DNA from: Halobaculum sp. MBLA0143
GTDB taxonomy: Archaea; Halobacteriota; Halobacteria; Halobacteriales; Haloferacaceae
Direction of reading: 5' to 3'
Assembly: GCF_041361465.1 (NCBI RefSeq)
Contig: NZ_JBGKAC010000001.1
Span: 992,001 to 1,056,000 of the forward strand
DNA: 64,000 nucleotides
The position numbers and the translations under genes are program-made. Positions 32,341 to 42,445 of the stretch are shown here, piece after piece. The first letter of the stretch is position 1; each line of letters begins with the position of its first letter. Under the pieces are notes generated by a model, which searched no databases, was not told where the DNA came from, and was given only the letters and a program-made list of their open reading frames with translations.

Positions 32341-32774
32341 GGTCTCAGTCGCCGTCGGACGAACAAATCTGTTCGGCTGTGGTGGCGGCTCGGCAGAAGG
32401 TGACGCACCGCGGGCTCAGCTCCGTCGTCTTCTCGCAGACGGCCGTCCCCCTGGCAGCCGACGGTAGCGATCGCGTCGAACAACGTCGAACAGACCGGCA
32501 ATCTCTCGGCCCCGGCAGCCTCCTCGGCCTGCCTTTCCTCGTCGACGACCTCCGTCCGTGCGAAGACTGGCTCCCCGTCGTCGAGACGGACGGTCCCGTC
32601 TCGAGTTCGTGTCCACGACTGCGACGTCGACTCGAGCACCCCAACGCCACCTCGCCCGAACAGTTCGACGGGACCGTCGCCGTTCGACCCCGTCCCGACT
32701 CCACTCGTTGCCGCGAGTCCTGCGGTCGACCCGAGCCCACGCAGGCTCTCCCGTCGGTTCTGTCCCGACACCAC
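32334..32774 (-). CDS. Hypothetical or decayed protein
   Basis: 146 aa. It begins with a twin-arginine-like patch (NRRESLRGLGSTAGLAATSG), but the hydrophobic core is weak. The C-terminal third (HLLPSRHHSRTDLFVRRRLR) is Arg/His-rich, unlike normal acidic haloarchaeal proteins. This may be a remnant of an exported protein with a frameshifted end. Codon bias is intermediate. It overlaps the small membrane gene at its 3' side. Confidence 0.35.
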   Translation of the reverse strand: MVSGQNRRESLRGLGSTAGLAATSGVGTGSNGDGPVELFGRGGVGVLESTSQSWTRTRDGTVRLDDGEPVFARTEVVDEERQAEEAAGAERLPVCSTLFDAIATVGCQGDGRLREDDGAEPAVRHLLPSRHHSRTDLFVRRRLRPW

Positions 32775-32894
32775 CGGGAGGAAGACCCACGAGAGATAGA
32801 GCTCGGAGAGACACTATCTCGTGAGCTCTCCACTAGCCGGGTCGTCCTCGTGGAGGGGTGATCGCCTCTGTGAGTATTGTTACCGGCAGAGGAG

Positions 32895-32900
32895 TTAATA
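32895..32900 (+). promoter_or_regulatory. TATA box of the ilv-leu operon leader
   Basis: gagTTAATA; the box is 32 nt before the ATG at 32927. It predicts a long mRNA leader of about 400 nt before ilvB. Confidence 0.6.
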
Positions 32901-32926
32901 GTCTCCGGGGGGTGTTCTGGAGTACC

Positions 32927-32989
32927 ATGCCACACATCGAGGGCACGTCGGTAGTACCGGCGGATCGAGTTCTTCCGAGAGCCGCCTGA
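32927..32989 (+). CDS. Putative leaderless leader peptide of the ilv-leu operon (20 aa)
   Basis: Product MPHIEGTSVVPADRVLPRAA, stop TGA at 32987. It has three Val and one Leu in 20 residues; GTA GTA at codons 9-10 and GTT CTT at 15-16 are rare codons here. Its codons 7-16 align with those of the leuA leader, including an 18-nt identical stretch (ccggcggatcgagttctt). The predicted transcript starts at or next to the ATG. A translation-dependent attenuator is inferred from the position and composition. Confidence 0.6.
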   Translation: MPHIEGTSVVPADRVLPRAA

Positions 32990-33325
32990 CGGCTCAGACG
33001 GCTCCAACCCACCGACGGCGGCGTCGAGACTCATCACTACGTCCGCGAACGAGGTGACACGGCGTCCGGCCGTGCGTCTCGCTGCGCCGCACCGTCGCTG
33101 TGGACTACAGTCCGTGGCAGACGGCCGGTCTGTTCTGACAGAGACGCGCCCGGCAGAGTGTAGTCCGTCGAGAGCCCGCCCGCAGCAGACCGAACAGTCG
33201 GTGGTCCGGTCCGACGGCCGGCTACGCCGAGACAACTTGCGAACGAATCCGACAGTGACACGACACACAACGAGACAGACAGGCGCACAGCGAGCGAGAC
33301 AGACGAGACGGCGAGGTGACTGGCG
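32990..33325 (+). promoter_or_regulatory. Structured 5' leader region of ilvB
   Basis: 336 nt between the leader peptide and ilvB without a convincing gene. It contains an 8-bp inverted repeat ggactaca (33103-33110) / tgtagtcc (33160-33167) enclosing a smaller hairpin tctgt-tctg-acaga (around 33130-33143). No poly-T tract that would clearly mark an archaeal terminator follows. A regulatory role is inferred from location only. Confidence 0.4.
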
Positions 33326-35143
33326 GTGACCGACCCAGGCCCCGTCGCGCCGCAGTCTACGGCCGGAGAGAGCCCCGACCACGAACCGGACGCGCCGGCC
33401 GAAGACTCGACGGACGCCGGCGCGACCGACGCGGACGCGACGACTCCCGACGCAACGACGACCCACTCGGGCGCAGAGGCGGTCGTGGCGGCACTCGAAC
33501 GCGCCGGTCTGGACACGTTGTTCGGCGTCCAGGGCGGCGCGATCATGCCCGTGTACGACGCCCTGCACGACGCCGACGCGCGCCACGTCACGATGGCTCA
33601 CGAGCAGGCGGCGGCCCACGCGGCCGACGCCTACGGTCAGGTGACCGGCGAGCCGGGCGTCTGTCTGGCCACCTCCGGCCCGGGGGCGACGAACCTCGTC
33701 ACCGGGCTGGCGGACGCCGACATGGACTCCGACCCCGTGCTCGCGCTGACGGGGCAGGTGCCGACGGACCTCGTCGGCCGGGACGCCTTCCAGGAGACGG
33801 ACACGACGGGCGTCACCACGCCCGTGACGAAGGCGAACTACTTCGCGGGCGACCCGGACACGGTCGGCGAGACGGTCGGCGAGGCGGCCGCGATGGCCGC
33901 CGAGGGGCGACAGGGCCCGACGCTCGTCGACCTCCCGAAGGACGTGACCGGCGCAGAGACGGACGCGACCGTCGGCGAGCCGGCGACGCCGTCGACACAC
34001 GACCCGCCCGAGCGGGCGAGCGACGAACGGGTGGCCGGAGCCGCGGCGGCGTTCGAGCGCGCAGAGCGGCCGTTGATCCTCGCCGGCGGCGGCGTGATCG
34101 CGGCCGAGGCGACGGACCAGCTGGCCGAGTTAGCGACGGACCACGGCGTCCCGGTGACGACGACGATGCCCGGAATCGGCGCGTTCCCGGAGGACCACGA
34201 CCTGTGTCTCTCCTGGGCCGGAATGCACGGCACCGGGTACGCGAACGCCGCCATCAACCACTGTGACCTCCTGGTCGGCGTCGGCACACGGTTCGACGAC
34301 CGGCTGACCGGCGGGGTCGACACGTTCGCCCCGGACGCGGAGGTGATTCACGTCGACATCGACCCCGCGGAGATCTCGAAGAACGTTCACGCGGACTACC
34401 CGCTCGTTGGCGACGCCGGGACGGTGCTGGGGCAGTTGGCTGACGCCGTGGAGCAGTCGCCCGAGACCGCCGCCTGGCGCGAGCAGTGTGCCGACTGGAA
34501 GGCGTCGTACCCGATGGACTACGCCGCGCCGCCGGATCGACCGATCAAGCCACAGTTCGTGGTGGAGGTGGCCGACGCCGCGACGCCCGACGACACGATC
34601 GTCACGACCGGCGTCGGCCAACACCAGATGTGGGCGGGCCAGTACTGGACGTACACGGAGCCGCGGACGTTCGTCTCCTCACACGGCCTGGGGACGATGG
34701 GGTACGGGCTGCCGGCGGCCATCGGCGCGAAGGCCGCCGCCCCGGAGCGCGATGTGGTGTGTTTCGACGGCGACGGCTCGTTCCTGATGACGTGCCAAGA
34801 GTTGTCCGTCGCCGTCCGGGAACAGATGGATCTGGTCGTGTTCGTCCTCAACAACGAGGGCGTCGGGATGGTGCGTCAGTGGCAGGACGGCTTCTACGAC
34901 GGCCGACACGTCGCCTCGGAGTACCCCTGGGTGCCGGACTTCGCCGCGCTGGCGGAGGCGTTCGGCGCGACCGGCGAGCGGGCGACCACCTACGAGGAAC
35001 TGCCCGAAACCGTCGAGACCGCCCTCGAGACGGACGGTCCCGTCGTGGTCGACGTCCACATCGATCCGGACGAGAACGTGTTCCCGATGGTGCCGAGCGG
35101 CGGCGCGAACGACCAGTTCGCCCTGACGGGGGGTCACCTGTGA
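33326..35143 (+). CDS. ilvB: Acetolactate synthase large subunit
   Basis: 605 aa, ThDP-dependent. After a 45-residue Asp/Thr-rich extension come the Pyr domain (LFGVQGGAIMPVYDAL, catalytic Glu in MAHEQAAAHAADAY), the central FAD domain, and the PP domain with the GDGSFLMTCQEL...NNEGVGMVRQWQ ThDP/Mg motif near residue 475. It makes acetolactate or acetohydroxybutyrate, the first common step to valine, isoleucine and leucine. GTG start. First structural gene of the operon; the next gene overlaps it by 4 nt (GTGA). Confidence 0.94.
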   Translation: MTDPGPVAPQSTAGESPDHEPDAPAEDSTDAGATDADATTPDATTTHSGAEAVVAALERAGLDTLFGVQGGAIMPVYDALHDADARHVTMAHEQAAAHAADAYGQVTGEPGVCLATSGPGATNLVTGLADADMDSDPVLALTGQVPTDLVGRDAFQETDTTGVTTPVTKANYFAGDPDTVGETVGEAAAMAAEGRQGPTLVDLPKDVTGAETDATVGEPATPSTHDPPERASDERVAGAAAAFERAERPLILAGGGVIAAEATDQLAELATDHGVPVTTTMPGIGAFPEDHDLCLSWAGMHGTGYANAAINHCDLLVGVGTRFDDRLTGGVDTFAPDAEVIHVDIDPAEISKNVHADYPLVGDAGTVLGQLADAVEQSPETAAWREQCADWKASYPMDYAAPPDRPIKPQFVVEVADAATPDDTIVTTGVGQHQMWAGQYWTYTEPRTFVSSHGLGTMGYGLPAAIGAKAAAPERDVVCFDGDGSFLMTCQELSVAVREQMDLVVFVLNNEGVGMVRQWQDGFYDGRHVASEYPWVPDFAALAEAFGATGERATTYEELPETVETALETDGPVVVDVHIDPDENVFPMVPSGGANDQFALTGGHL

Positions 35144-35937
35144 CCACAGACGACGACGGCGACGCCGGCGAGCCGGCGACGCCGCCGGCGGTCGAGGCCG
35201 GGTCGCTCCCGACGGAGTCGTTCCGGGCGCGCCCGGAGCCACACGACGGGCTGCCGGCCGACGGGAGCCTCGCCGGGCCGGCGCCGTCGGACCGGGAGTC
35301 GCCGGCCGGCGAGCGGACGACCGACGGCGTGCGGCTGGCGGACGCCGCACGAGACGACGACGGCCGACGGCGGCGAGTGCTGTCGGCAGTCGTCGACCAC
35401 GACCCGGGCGTCCTCTCTGCCGTCTCCGGGCTGTTCTCTCGGCGGATGTTCAACATCGAGAGCCTGACGGTCGGCCCGACGGCCGACGAGGCGTACGCCC
35501 GGATGACGATCGTCGTCGACGAGTCCGGCGCGGGCGTGGAACAGGCACGAAAGCAGCTGGCCGGGCTGCCGACCGTCCACCTCGTCCGGGAGTTGGACAC
35601 GGAGCCGGTCGAGCGCGAGCTCGCGCTCGTCAAGATCGACTGCCCGGACCCGGGCGAGGTGGAGGCCCTGGCCGGGATGCACGACGCCGAGGTGGTCGCG
35701 ATCGGGCCGGAGGCGGCGACAGTCCAGATCACCGGGACGGAACGCGCCGTCGACGACGCGGTGGCGGCGTTCTCCCGGTTCCGGATCAGGGAGGTGTCCC
35801 GCACCGGGACGACCGCGCTGGACCGCACGGCCGACACCGTCTACGACCGAGCGGACCACGGCACCGCGCCGCCGGACTTCGACCCGAGCGCCGGCGAGGA
35901 ACCTGACGCGACTGACGACGACACACACGACGCATGA
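35140..35937 (+). CDS. ilvN: Acetolactate synthase small (regulatory) subunit
   Basis: 265 aa, longer than the usual 160-220. An N-terminal disordered extension (1-65) is followed by the ACT domain ([32 protein letters not shown], residues 66-97 onward) and the C-terminal ALS_ss_C domain ([18 protein letters not shown] ... [17 protein letters not shown]). It confers valine feedback sensitivity on IlvB. GTG start inside the ilvB stop; 4-nt overlap with ilvC. Confidence 0.9.
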   Translation: MTTDDDGDAGEPATPPAVEAGSLPTESFRARPEPHDGLPADGSLAGPAPSDRESPAGERTTDGVRLADAARDDDGRRRRVLSAVVDHDPGVLSAVSGLFSRRMFNIESLTVGPTADEAYARMTIVVDESGAGVEQARKQLAGLPTVHLVRELDTEPVERELALVKIDCPDPGEVEALAGMHDAEVVAIGPEAATVQITGTERAVDDAVAAFSRFRIREVSRTGTTALDRTADTVYDRADHGTAPPDFDPSAGEEPDATDDDTHDA

Positions 35938-37022
35938 CAGACGACGCACACACCGACACCGACGAGACAGCGGACACGCACGACACCGACGCGCAGATCT
36001 ACTACGAGACGGACGCGGACGACCGGCTCCTCCGCGACGAGACGGTCGCGGTGCTGGGGTACGGCAGCCAGGGCCACGCCCACGCCCAGAACCTGGCCGA
36101 CAGCGGCGTCGACGTGGTGGTCGGGCTCCGAGAGGCGTCCGACTCGCGGCCGGTCGCCCGCGAGGACGGGCTCCGGGTTGCGACGCCCGCGGAAGCCGCG
36201 GCGGAGGCGGACCTGGTCTCGATGCTCGTCCCCGACACGGTCCAGCCCGCGGTGTACGAGCAGATCGCGCCGGAGCTGGAGCCGGGCGACACGCTCCAGT
36301 TCGCCCACGGGTTCAACGTCCACTACGACCAGATCGAGCCGCCGGCCGAGGTGGACGTGACGATGGTCGCGCCGAAGGGACCGGGCCACATCGTCCGACG
36401 GGACTACCGCCGGGGCGAGGGGACACCCGGGCTCCTGGCGGTGTACCGCGACGCCACCGGCGACGCCCACGACCGGGCGCTGGCGTACGCCCAGGCTATC
36501 GGCTGCACCAGGGCCGGCGTCGTGGAGACGACGTTCCGCGAGGAGACGGAGACGGACCTGTTCGGCGAGCAGGCGGTGTTGTGTGGCGGGGTGACGGAGC
36601 TGATCGAGGCCGGCTTCGAGACGCTGGTCGACGCCGGCTACAGCCCGGAGATGGCGTACTTCGAGTGTCTCAACGAGATGAAGCTGATCGTCGACCTGCT
36701 GTACGAGGGCGGGACGACGGAGATGTGGGACTCCGTGTCCGACACCGCGGAGTACGGCGGGCTCACGCGCGGCGAAGACGTGATCGACGACGACGTACGC
36801 GAGAACATGGAGACGGTGCTCGAAGAGGTGCAGGACGGCACGTTCGCCCGGGAGTGGATCACGGAAGACCGAGCCGGCCGGCCGGCGTACGGCCAACGGC
36901 GTGCCGCGGCCGCCGACCACGAGATCGAACGGGTGGGCGCGGAGCTACGAGAGCTGTTCGCCTGGAGCGACGAGAAGGACGAAGAGACGGCGAAACGAGA
37001 GCCGGAGGCCGACGCAGTATGA
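35934..37022 (+). CDS. ilvC: Ketol-acid reductoisomerase
   Basis: 362 aa, class I. The nucleotide-binding motif [20 protein letters not shown] lies around residue 38, the PDTVQPAVY loop follows, then [13 protein letters not shown]. The knotted C-terminal domain holds the Mg-binding acidic residues ([29 protein letters not shown]). It converts acetolactate to 2,3-dihydroxyisovalerate using NAD(P)H. An acidic N-terminal extension of about 20 residues precedes the domain. ATGA overlaps at both ends. Confidence 0.94.
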   Translation: MTDDAHTDTDETADTHDTDAQIYYETDADDRLLRDETVAVLGYGSQGHAHAQNLADSGVDVVVGLREASDSRPVAREDGLRVATPAEAAAEADLVSMLVPDTVQPAVYEQIAPELEPGDTLQFAHGFNVHYDQIEPPAEVDVTMVAPKGPGHIVRRDYRRGEGTPGLLAVYRDATGDAHDRALAYAQAIGCTRAGVVETTFREETETDLFGEQAVLCGGVTELIEAGFETLVDAGYSPEMAYFECLNEMKLIVDLLYEGGTTEMWDSVSDTAEYGGLTRGEDVIDDDVRENMETVLEEVQDGTFAREWITEDRAGRPAYGQRRAAAADHEIERVGAELRELFAWSDEKDEETAKREPEADAV

Positions 37023-38476
37023 GCGACGGAACGCTGTACGACAAGGTGTGGGAGCGCCACAAGGTGGAAGAACTGCCGGACGGCCGCGACCAGCTGTTCG
37101 TCGGACTCCACCTGATCCACGAGGTGACGAGCCCGCAGGCGTTCGGAATGCTCCGCGAACGTGACCTGGAGGTGGCGTTCCCGGAACGAACCGTGGCGAC
37201 GACGGACCATGTCGTCCCGACGGTGTCCGACGAGCGCGAGCGACCGCTGGCGGACGACCAGGCGGAGACGATGCTGTCGGAACTGGAACGGAACGTCTCG
37301 GAGGCGGGCGTCCGTTTCTTCGGGCTGGGTGACGACCGTCAGGGGATCACCCACGTCGTCGCGCCCGAGCAGGGGCTCACCCGGCCGGGGATGACCGTCG
37401 CGTGTGGCGACTCGCACACGTCGACCCACGGCGCGCTCGGCGCCGTCGGCGTCGGGATCGGCACCTCACAGATTCGGGACGTGCTGTCGACCGGCTGTAT
37501 CGCCGCCGAGAAGAGAGACGTGCGCCGGATCGAGGTGACGGGGTCGCTGGACGGGTGGACGAGCGCGAAGGACCTGATCCTCACGCTGATCCGGCGGCTG
37601 GGCGTCGACGGCGGCGTCGGCCACGTGTACGAGTACGGCGGCCCGGCGGTGCGCGCGCTGGACGTGGAGGGTCGACTCGCCCTGTGCAACATGTCAATCG
37701 AGGGTGGCGCGCGGGCGGGCTACGTCCAGCCGGACGAGACGACGTACGACTACCTCCGGGGCAAGCCGTTCGCGCCGGAGGGCGAGGCGTTCGCAGCCGC
37801 CCGCGAGGAGTGGGACGCAGTCCGGTCGGACGCGGACGCGACGTACGACGACGTGGTGACGGTCGACGCCGACGACCTGGAGCCGGTCGTCACCTGGGGG
37901 ACGAACCCGGCACAGGCGGTCGGTGTCACCGAGCCGGTGCCGGAGCCGTCGTCGCTCCCCGAGGACGAACGCGAGGCTGCCAGGACGGCACAGGCTCACA
38001 CCGGCGTGACGCCGGGCGAGCCGGTCGCCGGGACGGCCGTCGACGTGGTGTTCCTGGGCACCTGTACGAACGGTCGCGTGTCGGACTTCCGGCGGGCGGC
38101 GGCGGTGTTGGAGGGGCGTGGCCCCGACGAGACGGGCGCCGTCGGCGACGGCGACCCGGTCCACGAGGTCGCCGACGGCGTCCGAGCGGTCGCGGTGCCG
38201 GGCTCCGAGACCGTCAGAGAACGGCTGGAGGCCGGCGGCGTCGCGGACACGTTCCGGGCGGCCGGCTTCGACTGGCGCCAGGCCGGCTGTTCGATGTGTC
38301 TGGCGATGAACGGGGACGAACTCGTCGGCGACGAGCTGTGTGTGTCGTCGTCGAACCGGAACTACGTCGGCCGGCAGGGGTCGACGGACGCCCGGACGGT
38401 GTTGGCGAGCCCGGCGACGGCGACGGCGTCGGCCGTCCGCGGGGTCGTCACGGACCCTCGGGAGGTGACCGAATGA
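37019..38476 (+). CDS. leuC: 3-isopropylmalate dehydratase large subunit
   Basis: 485 aa, aconitase family. Signatures: [20 protein letters not shown], the cluster Cys in [12 protein letters not shown] near residue 346, and [14 protein letters not shown] near residue 425, supplying three ligands to a 4Fe-4S cluster. With LeuD it isomerises 2-isopropylmalate to 3-isopropylmalate in leucine synthesis. ATG at 37019 overlaps the ilvC stop by 4 nt and the same overlap joins it to leuD. Confidence 0.93.
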   Translation: MSDGTLYDKVWERHKVEELPDGRDQLFVGLHLIHEVTSPQAFGMLRERDLEVAFPERTVATTDHVVPTVSDERERPLADDQAETMLSELERNVSEAGVRFFGLGDDRQGITHVVAPEQGLTRPGMTVACGDSHTSTHGALGAVGVGIGTSQIRDVLSTGCIAAEKRDVRRIEVTGSLDGWTSAKDLILTLIRRLGVDGGVGHVYEYGGPAVRALDVEGRLALCNMSIEGGARAGYVQPDETTYDYLRGKPFAPEGEAFAAAREEWDAVRSDADATYDDVVTVDADDLEPVVTWGTNPAQAVGVTEPVPEPSSLPEDEREAARTAQAHTGVTPGEPVAGTAVDVVFLGTCTNGRVSDFRRAAAVLEGRGPDETGAVGDGDPVHEVADGVRAVAVPGSETVRERLEAGGVADTFRAAGFDWRQAGCSMCLAMNGDELVGDELCVSSSNRNYVGRQGSTDARTVLASPATATASAVRGVVTDPREVTE

Positions 38477-39096
38477 GTCTCCCCGAACGGGGGTCTGCGG
38501 TGCGGCGCGTCGCCGGCACGGCCGTCCCGTTGCCCGGCGACGACGTGGACACGGACCAGATCGTCCCCGCGCGGTTCCTCAAGGCCGTCACCTTCGACGA
38601 GATGGGGGAGTACGTGTTCTACGACGAGCGGGCGGCCGCGGACGGCGACCACCCGTTCGACGACCCGGCGTACCAGGGTGCCCGGATCCTGGTCGTCGGC
38701 GACAACTTCGGCTGTGGCTCCTCGCGGGAGCACGCCCCGCAGGCGTTGCTCCGGTGGGGTGTTCGCGGCATCGTCGGCGTCTCCTTCGCCGAGATCTTCG
38801 CCGACAACTGCTCGTCGCTGGGGGTGCCGACCGTTACGACCGACAGAGAGACGGTCGACGACCTCCGGGGGTTCGTGCGGTCGAACCCGGACGCTGGTAT
38901 CGAGATCGACGTGGTCGACGAACGGGTCGTGTACGACGGTCGGGAAGTTCCGGTCGGGATCGACGACTCCGCGCGCGCCGCGCTCGTCGACGGGCAGTGG
39001 GACACCACGACGATGATGCGGGCGAACCTGGACGCGGCCCGGGAGACCGCGGCGGAACTGCCGTACACGGACACGAAGCCGGGAGGGGAGCCGTGA
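38473..39096 (+). CDS. leuD: 3-isopropylmalate dehydratase small subunit
   Basis: 207 aa. It contains [20 protein letters not shown] near residue 20 and the swivelling-domain substrate loop [17 protein letters not shown] near residue 76. This is the partner of LeuC. Length is typical of the bacterial-type LeuD rather than the shorter archaeal homoaconitase subunit. ATG and stop each overlap neighbours by 4 nt. Confidence 0.93.
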   Translation: MSLPERGSAVRRVAGTAVPLPGDDVDTDQIVPARFLKAVTFDEMGEYVFYDERAAADGDHPFDDPAYQGARILVVGDNFGCGSSREHAPQALLRWGVRGIVGVSFAEIFADNCSSLGVPTVTTDRETVDDLRGFVRSNPDAGIEIDVVDERVVYDGREVPVGIDDSARAALVDGQWDTTTMMRANLDAARETAAELPYTDTKPGGEP

Positions 39097-40100
39097 CGGA
39101 CGAGGTGCTCGTGATCGAGGGCGACGGGGTCGGCCGCGAGGTGGTGCCGGCGGCAGTTCGAGTGTTGGAGGCGACGGACGCGCCGTTGTCGTTCGCGTCG
39201 GCGCCCGCCGGCGACGCGGTCGCAGAGCGGACGGGCGAGCCGTTGCCGGCGGAGACGTACGACCGTGCGGCCGCCGCCGACGCCGTCCTGTTCGGTGCCG
39301 CCGGCGAGACGGCCGCGGACGTGATCTTACCGCTCCGGGAGGCGGTCGGCTCGTTCGCCAACGTCCGGCCCGCCCGCGGGTACCCCGGTGTCGACGCCGT
39401 CCGACCGGGGACGGACCTCGTCTTCGTTCGGGAGAACACGGAGGGGGTGTACGCCGGCCACGAGGCGGAGGTCGCCGACGGCGTGGCGACGACCACCCGG
39501 GTCGTCACCCGGGAGGCCTCCCGGCGAATCGCCGAGTTCGGCTTCGAGTACGCCGCCGACCGCGGGCTGTCGGTGACGGTCGCGCACAAGACGAACGTGA
39601 TGCGGGCGACGGACGGACTGTTCCTGGAGACGGTCGAGACCGTCGCCGAGGAACGCGGCGCAGACTACGAGGCGGCGCTGATGGACGCACTGGCGACGGA
39701 GCTCGTGACGGATCCGACGGCCCACGAGGTGATCCTCACGCCGAACCTCGCGGGCGACGTGTTGTCGGACCTGGCGGCCGGCCTGGTCGGCGGACTCGGA
39801 CTGTTGCCCAGCGCGAACGTCGGCCGCGACGGCGGGCTGTTCGAGCCGGTCCACGGCACCGCGCCGGACATCGCGGGCGAGGGCGTCGCCAACCCGACCG
39901 CGACGCTGCTGTCCGCGGCGCTCCTGTTGGAGCACCTGGGTCACGACGACGCCGCGACGGCGGTCGAGGAGGCGACGGAGACGACGCTGGCCGAGGGGCC
40001 ACACACCCCGGACCTGGGCGGCGACGCGACGACCGAGGCCGTGACGGAGGCGGTCGTCGACAGGCTGGGGAGGGAGGCGACGACTGTCCACGAGCAGTGA
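39093..40100 (+). CDS. leuB: 3-isopropylmalate dehydrogenase
   Basis: 335 aa, isocitrate/isopropylmalate dehydrogenase family. [17 protein letters not shown] starts the fold. [14 protein letters not shown], the catalytic [13 protein letters not shown], and [28 protein letters not shown] with the nucleotide-binding [19 protein letters not shown] follow. It oxidises and decarboxylates 3-isopropylmalate to 2-oxoisocaproate. GTG start overlapping leuD. Compact compared with the usual 345-360 aa. Confidence 0.93.
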   Translation: MTDEVLVIEGDGVGREVVPAAVRVLEATDAPLSFASAPAGDAVAERTGEPLPAETYDRAAAADAVLFGAAGETAADVILPLREAVGSFANVRPARGYPGVDAVRPGTDLVFVRENTEGVYAGHEAEVADGVATTTRVVTREASRRIAEFGFEYAADRGLSVTVAHKTNVMRATDGLFLETVETVAEERGADYEAALMDALATELVTDPTAHEVILTPNLAGDVLSDLAAGLVGGLGLLPSANVGRDGGLFEPVHGTAPDIAGEGVANPTATLLSAALLLEHLGHDDAATAVEEATETTLAEGPHTPDLGGDATTEAVTEAVVDRLGREATTVHEQ

Positions 40101-40126
40101 ACACAGATGCAGATACAACACACACG

Positions 40127-41875
40127 ATGAGCAGTCAGCGATCCGACGACACGGACGGACGGACGGACAGAGACGCGAAAGACCCGGAGCTGCCGAGCGC
40201 GGCGGTGACGGAGGGGGCGGATCGCGCACCACACCGCGCGATGTTCCGGGCGATGGGGTACGACGACCGGGACCTGTCGGCCCCGATGGTGGGGATCGCC
40301 AACCCCGCCGCGGAGATCACGCCGTGTAACGTCCACTTAGACGACGTGGCGGCCGCGGCCCACGACGGCGTCGCCGACGCCGGGGGGATGCCAGTGGAGT
40401 TCGGCACGATCACTATCAGCGACGCCATCTCGATGGGGACGGAGGGGATGAAGGCCTCGCTGATCTCCCGCGAGGTGATCGCCGACTCCGTCGAACTCGT
40501 CGCGTTCGGGGAGTCGTTGGACGCGCTCGTGACGGTCGCGGGCTGTGACAAGAACCTGCCGGGGATGATGATGGCGGCGATCCGGACGGACCTGCCGACG
40601 GTGTTCTGCTACGGCGGGACGATCCTCCCCGGGGAGTTCCAGGGCGAACAGGTGACGATCCAGGACGTGTTCGAAGGGGTCGGCGCCCACGCGGAGGGTG
40701 ACCTCTCTCGAGCGGAGTTGGAGGAACTGGAGCACGCCGCCTGCCCTGGGGAGGGGTCGTGTGCGGGCATGTACACTGCGAACACGATGGCGACGCTGTC
40801 GGAGGGGCTCGGGCTCGCGCCGCTGGGGTCCGCGACCGCGCCGGCGCCGACGGAAGAACGCCAGCGTGTCGCCGAGCGGGCCGGCGAGACGGCCCTGGAC
40901 GCCGTCGCCGACCGGCGGCGCCCTTCGGAGATCCTCACCCGGGAGTCGTTCGAGAACGCGGTGGCGCTCCAGGTGGCCGTCGGCGGGTCGACGAACGCCG
41001 TGCTCCACCTGCTCGCGCTGGCGGCGGAGGCGGGGATCGACCTGGAGATCGGGGAGTTCGACGAGATCTCTCGTCGGACGCCCCACGTCGCCAACCTCCG
41101 GCCGGGCGGGACGTACGTCATGGCGGATCTCCACCGACAGGGCGGCGTGCCGGTCGTGATCCGGCGGCTGTTGGACGCGGGGCTGCTCCACGGTGACGCC
41201 GCGACCGTCACCGGACGGACGATCCGGGAGGAGATCGAGCACCTAGATCTCCCCGCAGACGACGAGGTGGACCCGGAGGTCGTGCGACCGGTGTCGAACC
41301 CGATCCACGAACAGGGTGCGATCGTCGTCTTAGAGGGGAACCTCGCGCCCGACGGCGCGGTGCTGAAGGTGACCGGCGACGACGTGGTCGAACACGAAGG
41401 GCCAGCCCGGGTGTTCGAAGACGAGGAGACGGCGATGGCGTGGGTGCAGGACGGCAACCTCCAGTCGGGGGACACGCTCGTCATCCGCAACGAGGGCCCG
41501 CGCGGCGGCCCGGGGATGCGGGAGATGTTGGGCGTCACCGCTGCGGTCGTCGGCCAGGGCCACGAGGACGACGTGGCGTTGCTGACGGACGGCCGTTTCT
41601 CCGGGGCGACCCGTGGGCCGATGGTGGGTCACGTCGCGCCGGAGGCGGCTGCGGGCGGTCCGATCGCCGCGCTGGAGGACGGCGACACCGTCCGCGTGGA
41701 CGTGTCCGACCGGACGCTCGCGGTAGACGTGAGCGACGCGGAGATCCAGCGACGACTCGACGAGCGCGAGCCGCCAGCGCCCGCCTACGAGTCGGGCGTG
41801 CTGGCGAAGTACGGTCGGACGTTCGGGTCGGCCGCCGACGGCGCGCCGACGAACCCAGCGGCACGCCGAGAGTGA
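40127..41875 (+). CDS. ilvD: Dihydroxy-acid dehydratase
   Basis: 582 aa, IlvD/Edd family. Cluster-binding Cys lie in ITPCNVHLDDVA, TVAGCDKNLPGM and the CPGEGSCAGMYTANTMA segment; IRNEGPRGGPGMREML and LLTDGRFSGATRG lie near the C-terminus. It makes 2-oxoisovalerate and 2-oxo-3-methylvalerate. ATG 40127 is preferred over in-frame GTG 40097, which would restore the operon's 4-nt overlap, because the ten extra codons (GAT, GCA, ACA, ACA) look non-coding for this genome. Last gene of the operon. Confidence 0.92.
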   Translation: MSSQRSDDTDGRTDRDAKDPELPSAAVTEGADRAPHRAMFRAMGYDDRDLSAPMVGIANPAAEITPCNVHLDDVAAAAHDGVADAGGMPVEFGTITISDAISMGTEGMKASLISREVIADSVELVAFGESLDALVTVAGCDKNLPGMMMAAIRTDLPTVFCYGGTILPGEFQGEQVTIQDVFEGVGAHAEGDLSRAELEELEHAACPGEGSCAGMYTANTMATLSEGLGLAPLGSATAPAPTEERQRVAERAGETALDAVADRRRPSEILTRESFENAVALQVAVGGSTNAVLHLLALAAEAGIDLEIGEFDEISRRTPHVANLRPGGTYVMADLHRQGGVPVVIRRLLDAGLLHGDAATVTGRTIREEIEHLDLPADDEVDPEVVRPVSNPIHEQGAIVVLEGNLAPDGAVLKVTGDDVVEHEGPARVFEDEETAMAWVQDGNLQSGDTLVIRNEGPRGGPGMREMLGVTAAVVGQGHEDDVALLTDGRFSGATRGPMVGHVAPEAAAGGPIAALEDGDTVRVDVSDRTLAVDVSDAEIQRRLDEREPPAPAYESGVLAKYGRTFGSAADGAPTNPAARRE

Positions 41876-41881
41876 GTCGAG

Positions 41882-42445
41882 CTACGGATCGAACCGCGCC
41901 AACAACTGGGCCGTCGTCGCAACGACCGCGAACTCGCCGTCGAGGTGGGCGAGTGCGGTCCGGTGGACTTCGCCCGCCGGAATCGTCTCGCCGTCGAGTT
42001 CGCGGTCGTGGGTGGCGCTCGCGTCACGCGCCAGGAACACCTCGTAACCGCGATTCTCGGCGGCCCGGGTCGTCGTCGACACGCAGTGGTCCGTGGTGAG
42101 CCCGGCGACGACCACCCGTCCGACGCCGAACTGGTCGAGCCACCCCGCCAGCCCGGTGCCGAGGAACGCGCCGTTGACCCGTTTCGTGAACGTCGCCTCC
42201 GGCCCGTCGGCCGTCGGCGAGGGGCCGAGCCCGTCGAGGAACGCGAACCCCGGCTCGCCCCGAGACAGCGGGGAGTCGGGCTCCGTCGAGTCGTGTCGGA
42301 CGTGTGCGACCGGCCAGCCGGCCGCGCGCCAGGCGTCCAGCAGTTCCCGGGCGTTCACCTCGGCGTCGGGATTGGTCCGCTCGCCCCAGCGGTCGTCGTG
42401 GAAGCCGCGCTGGAGGTCGACGAGGAGCAACGCCGGTGGACTCAC
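41882..42445 (-). CDS. Isochorismatase-family cysteine hydrolase
   Basis: 187 aa. The cysteine hydrolase triad pattern is visible: Asp in [12 protein letters not shown] (residue 10), Lys in [12 protein letters not shown], and Cys in [19 protein letters not shown]. It hydrolyses an unknown amide or enol ether (nicotinamidase, ureidoacrylate amidohydrolase and isochorismatase are relatives). GTG start overlaps by 4 nt the stop of the gene at 42442, forming a two-gene unit. It converges with ilvD. Confidence 0.8.
   Translation of the reverse strand: MSPPALLLVDLQRGFHDDRWGERTNPDAEVNARELLDAWRAAGWPVAHVRHDSTEPDSPLSRGEPGFAFLDGLGPSPTADGPEATFTKRVNGAFLGTGLAGWLDQFGVGRVVVAGLTTDHCVSTTTRAAENRGYEVFLARDASATHDRELDGETIPAGEVHRTALAHLDGEFAVVATTAQLLARFDP

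Noticed and set aside
33054-33329. Plus-strand 91-codon ORF in the ilvB leader
   Set aside because: Arg/Thr-rich, poor codon bias, no promoter at its start; treated as untranslated leader.
32345-34000. 551-codon minus-strand reading frame across the ilvB leader and 5' end
   Set aside because: Arginine-rich, no conserved motif, and it overlaps ilvB's catalytic domain in antisense; a shadow frame.
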